NCBI GenBank assembly: GCA_035496935.1
Contig: DATJED010000018.1
Coordinates: 62,001-126,000, forward strand
DNA: 64,000 bases
Direction of reading: 5' to 3'
Source of the DNA: Pseudopedobacter sp035496935
Lineage (GTDB): Bacteria > Bacteroidota > Bacteroidia > Sphingobacteriales > Sphingobacteriaceae
Shown: piece after piece, positions 62,828 to 64,000 of the stretch
Numbering within the stretch: position 1 is the first letter of the stretch
Layout: each line of letters opens with the position of its first letter
Program-made: the position numbers and the translations under genes
The notes under the pieces: model-generated
Database searches by the model: none
The model's input: the letters and a program-made list of their open reading frames with translations, nothing else
Told to the model about the DNA's origin: nothing

Positions 62828-63227
62828 TGAAAAATTTTAAATTAATATGTTCGGAATAAGCAAGTTGTGGCTGTTTTCCGTTCAATCCAGCCCGAGCACA
62901 GACCAATGTTGACCTCTTTTTTCGACATCAGAACTTTGCGGGATAGATGAAGGGAATAAAAGCACTTCCTTTGATAGCAAAGGGCGTAGTCGAGAGTTTA
63001 TTCAATTTATTAATTGTTTTTTAAAGGCTTTCATGTGTTCGCTCCGCTCGGGTTTTGTTTACTTTTTTGCGGAAAAAATTGCGAAGCACTCTTGAATGCC
63101 AAACAGTGCAATAAAAAAGGAATGAAAAAAGTAAATGCCAATGCCCGGCATGAGGGCAGGCGAGACTGTGCTGAAAAGGCATTAGAGGTAAAATTCATAT
63201 TTAATAAACCCAAGATCAACTCAAATA
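62828..63227. other. Gap between PL1 and the CE8 gene
   Basis: 400 bases without a gene. The first 50 bases are AT-rich, then copy 2 of the dispersed repeat fills the gap up to 20 bases before the CE8 start codon. No terminator hairpin with T-run was seen after PL1. Confidence 0.6.
62879..63208. repeat. Dispersed repeat element, copy 2 (with two insertions)
   Basis: About 330 bases matching copy 1 (31802-32023) in the same orientation. Two extra stretches interrupt it: about 54 bases after CGTAGTCGAGAGTTT and about 50 bases inside the loop of the 11-bp hairpin, whose arms TTTACTTTTTT (63058-63068) and AAAAAAGTAAA (63125-63135) are kept. The hairpin CCCGGCATGAGGGC region is also kept. It ends just before the CE8 gene. 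Confidence 0.85.
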
Positions 63228-64000
63228 ATGAAAAGCACATTAACTCTTCTGTTTTCTTTAATACTGGCGGTAGTTGCATTTGCAAAGCCTTACGATTATA
63301 TAGTTGCTACCGATGGTTCTGGAAATTTTAAAACCGTACAGGAAGCGGTAAATGCTGTTGCTGATAGCTCCGATAAGATTTCTGTCATCTATATCAAAAA
63401 CGGGATTTACAAAGAAAAAATTACCATCCCGGCAGCTAAGAAAAACATAAAATTCATAGGCGAGGATAGGCATAAAACCATCCTTACCTATGATGATTAT
63501 GCAAGCAAACTGGGCGCTAATGGAAAAAATATTGGCACATCAGGCTCTTCTTCTATTTACATTTATAGTAACGGTTTTTCTGCCGAGAACATCACATTTG
63601 AAAATTCTGCAGGTACTGTTGGGCAGGCAGTAGCGGTTTGGGTTGCTGGGGATAAAGCGCATTTTAAAAATTGTAGGTTTTTGGGTTTTCAGGATACACT
63701 TTATACTTACGGAGCCGGAAGCCGTCAGTTTTATGAAGACTGCTATATCGAAGGAACTACGGATTTCATTTTCGGTTCGGCAACAGCGCTATTTAAAAAT
63801 TGTGAAATTTTCTGCAAAAAAGGTGGTCAGTTTATTACGGCGGCTTCAACACCCCAAACCTCCAAATTCGGATATGTGTTTTTAAACTGCAAAATCTTTG
63901 GGCAAGATGGAATTTCCTATTATTTAGGAAGACCGTGGAGACCTTATGCAAAAGTAGTTTATATCAACTGCGAAATGCCGGCATTCATCAAACCCGAAGG
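63228..64000 (+). CDS. Pectin methylesterase (CE8), 3' end outside window
   Basis: A reading frame open from ATG 63228 to the window edge, 257 codons. The signal peptide (about 1-20, AVVAFAKP) is followed by the beta-helix of a CE8 pectinesterase: YDYIVATDGSGNFKTVQEAV, ENITFENSAGTVGQAVAV, FLGFQDTLYTYG with Asp156, IEGTTDFIFGSATALF with Asp179 and YYLGRPWRPYAKVVYI. Both catalytic Asp and the Arg motif are present. It removes methyl esters so that PL1 and GH28 can act. About 60-70 residues of a typical family member are missing. Confidence 0.93.
   Translation, partial: MKSTLTLLFSLILAVVAFAKPYDYIVATDGSGNFKTVQEAVNAVADSSDKISVIYIKNGIYKEKITIPAAKKNIKFIGEDRHKTILTYDDYASKLGANGKNIGTSGSSSIYIYSNGFSAENITFENSAGTVGQAVAVWVAGDKAHFKNCRFLGFQDTLYTYGAGSRQFYEDCYIEGTTDFIFGSATALFKNCEIFCKKGGQFITAASTPQTSKFGYVFLNCKIFGQDGISYYLGRPWRPYAKVVYINCEMPAFIKPE

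Noticed and set aside
63014..63331. 105-codon open frame before the pectin methylesterase
   Set aside because: It crosses the repeat element and then runs out of frame into the true CE8 gene; no family resemblance.

Overview
The window looks like a chromosomal segment of a member of the Bacteroidota, most likely a Sphingobacteriaceae/Pedobacter-like bacterium. This rests on low GC, SusC/SusD outer-membrane pairs, a one-protein hybrid two-component regulator (HTCS), a fused HemC-HemD, DUF3570/DUF4266 proteins, and promoters of the TTG-N17-23-TAnnTTTG type. The genus is an inference; there is no rRNA gene, and I recognised no tRNA gene.

Region 1 (0.1-11 kb) is mainly a haem-synthesis locus on the + strand: hemA, hemC-hemD (fused), hemB, hemL, then a membrane histidine kinase, an OmpR-type response regulator and a TPR membrane protein, then hemE, then hemJ after a repeat-filled gap. 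It covers glutamyl-tRNA to coproporphyrinogen III plus the protoporphyrinogen oxidase step; hemF/hemN and hemH are not in the window. The two-component system lies inside the run with almost no spacing and is probably co-transcribed.

Region 2 (11-34 kb) is a housekeeping and envelope mosaic: pheS with a degenerate Rieske-like lipoprotein and a TetR regulator; a GH63-type glucosidase; RDD and DUF1330 proteins; an SDR/PspC/LiaF-like envelope cluster; MlaE-MlaF lipid-transport ABC subunits; an RlmK-like methyltransferase; aat; a thioredoxin/ApbE/DUF4266/DUF3570 cluster; murQ; a CtpA-type protease; der; a divergent exported SRPBCC lipoprotein and GlxA-type regulator with a well-formed operator region; and an orphan nuclease-like gene.

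Region 3 (35-64 kb) is a large pectin utilisation locus, all on the + strand: GH43, CE12 rhamnogalacturonan acetylesterase, an esterase, the HTCS sensor-regulator, a second esterase, GH28 polygalacturonase, GH105 unsaturated galacturonyl hydrolase, a SusC/SusD pair, a LacI regulator, a second SusC/SusD pair with a DUF5123-type surface lipoprotein, a PL1 pectate lyase and a CE8 pectin methylesterase cut off by the window end. The likely flow is: surface lyase and methylesterase cut homogalacturonan, the two SusCD pairs import oligomers, and periplasmic GH28/GH105/GH43 and esterases finish them. A 16-bp motif, as direct repeats exactly 21 bp apart, occurs twice in this locus and is a good candidate HTCS operator.

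At a finer scale there are several non-coding repeat families: two copies, 31 kb apart, of a ~220-330 bp dispersed element with conserved hairpins, a 127-bp element with 19-bp terminal inverted repeats, and low-complexity direct or inverted repeats in short intergenic gaps. The best candidates for undescribed biology are the ApbE/DUF4266/DUF3570 cluster, the sensor kinase inside the haem operon, and the orphan PD-(D/E)XK-like protein.
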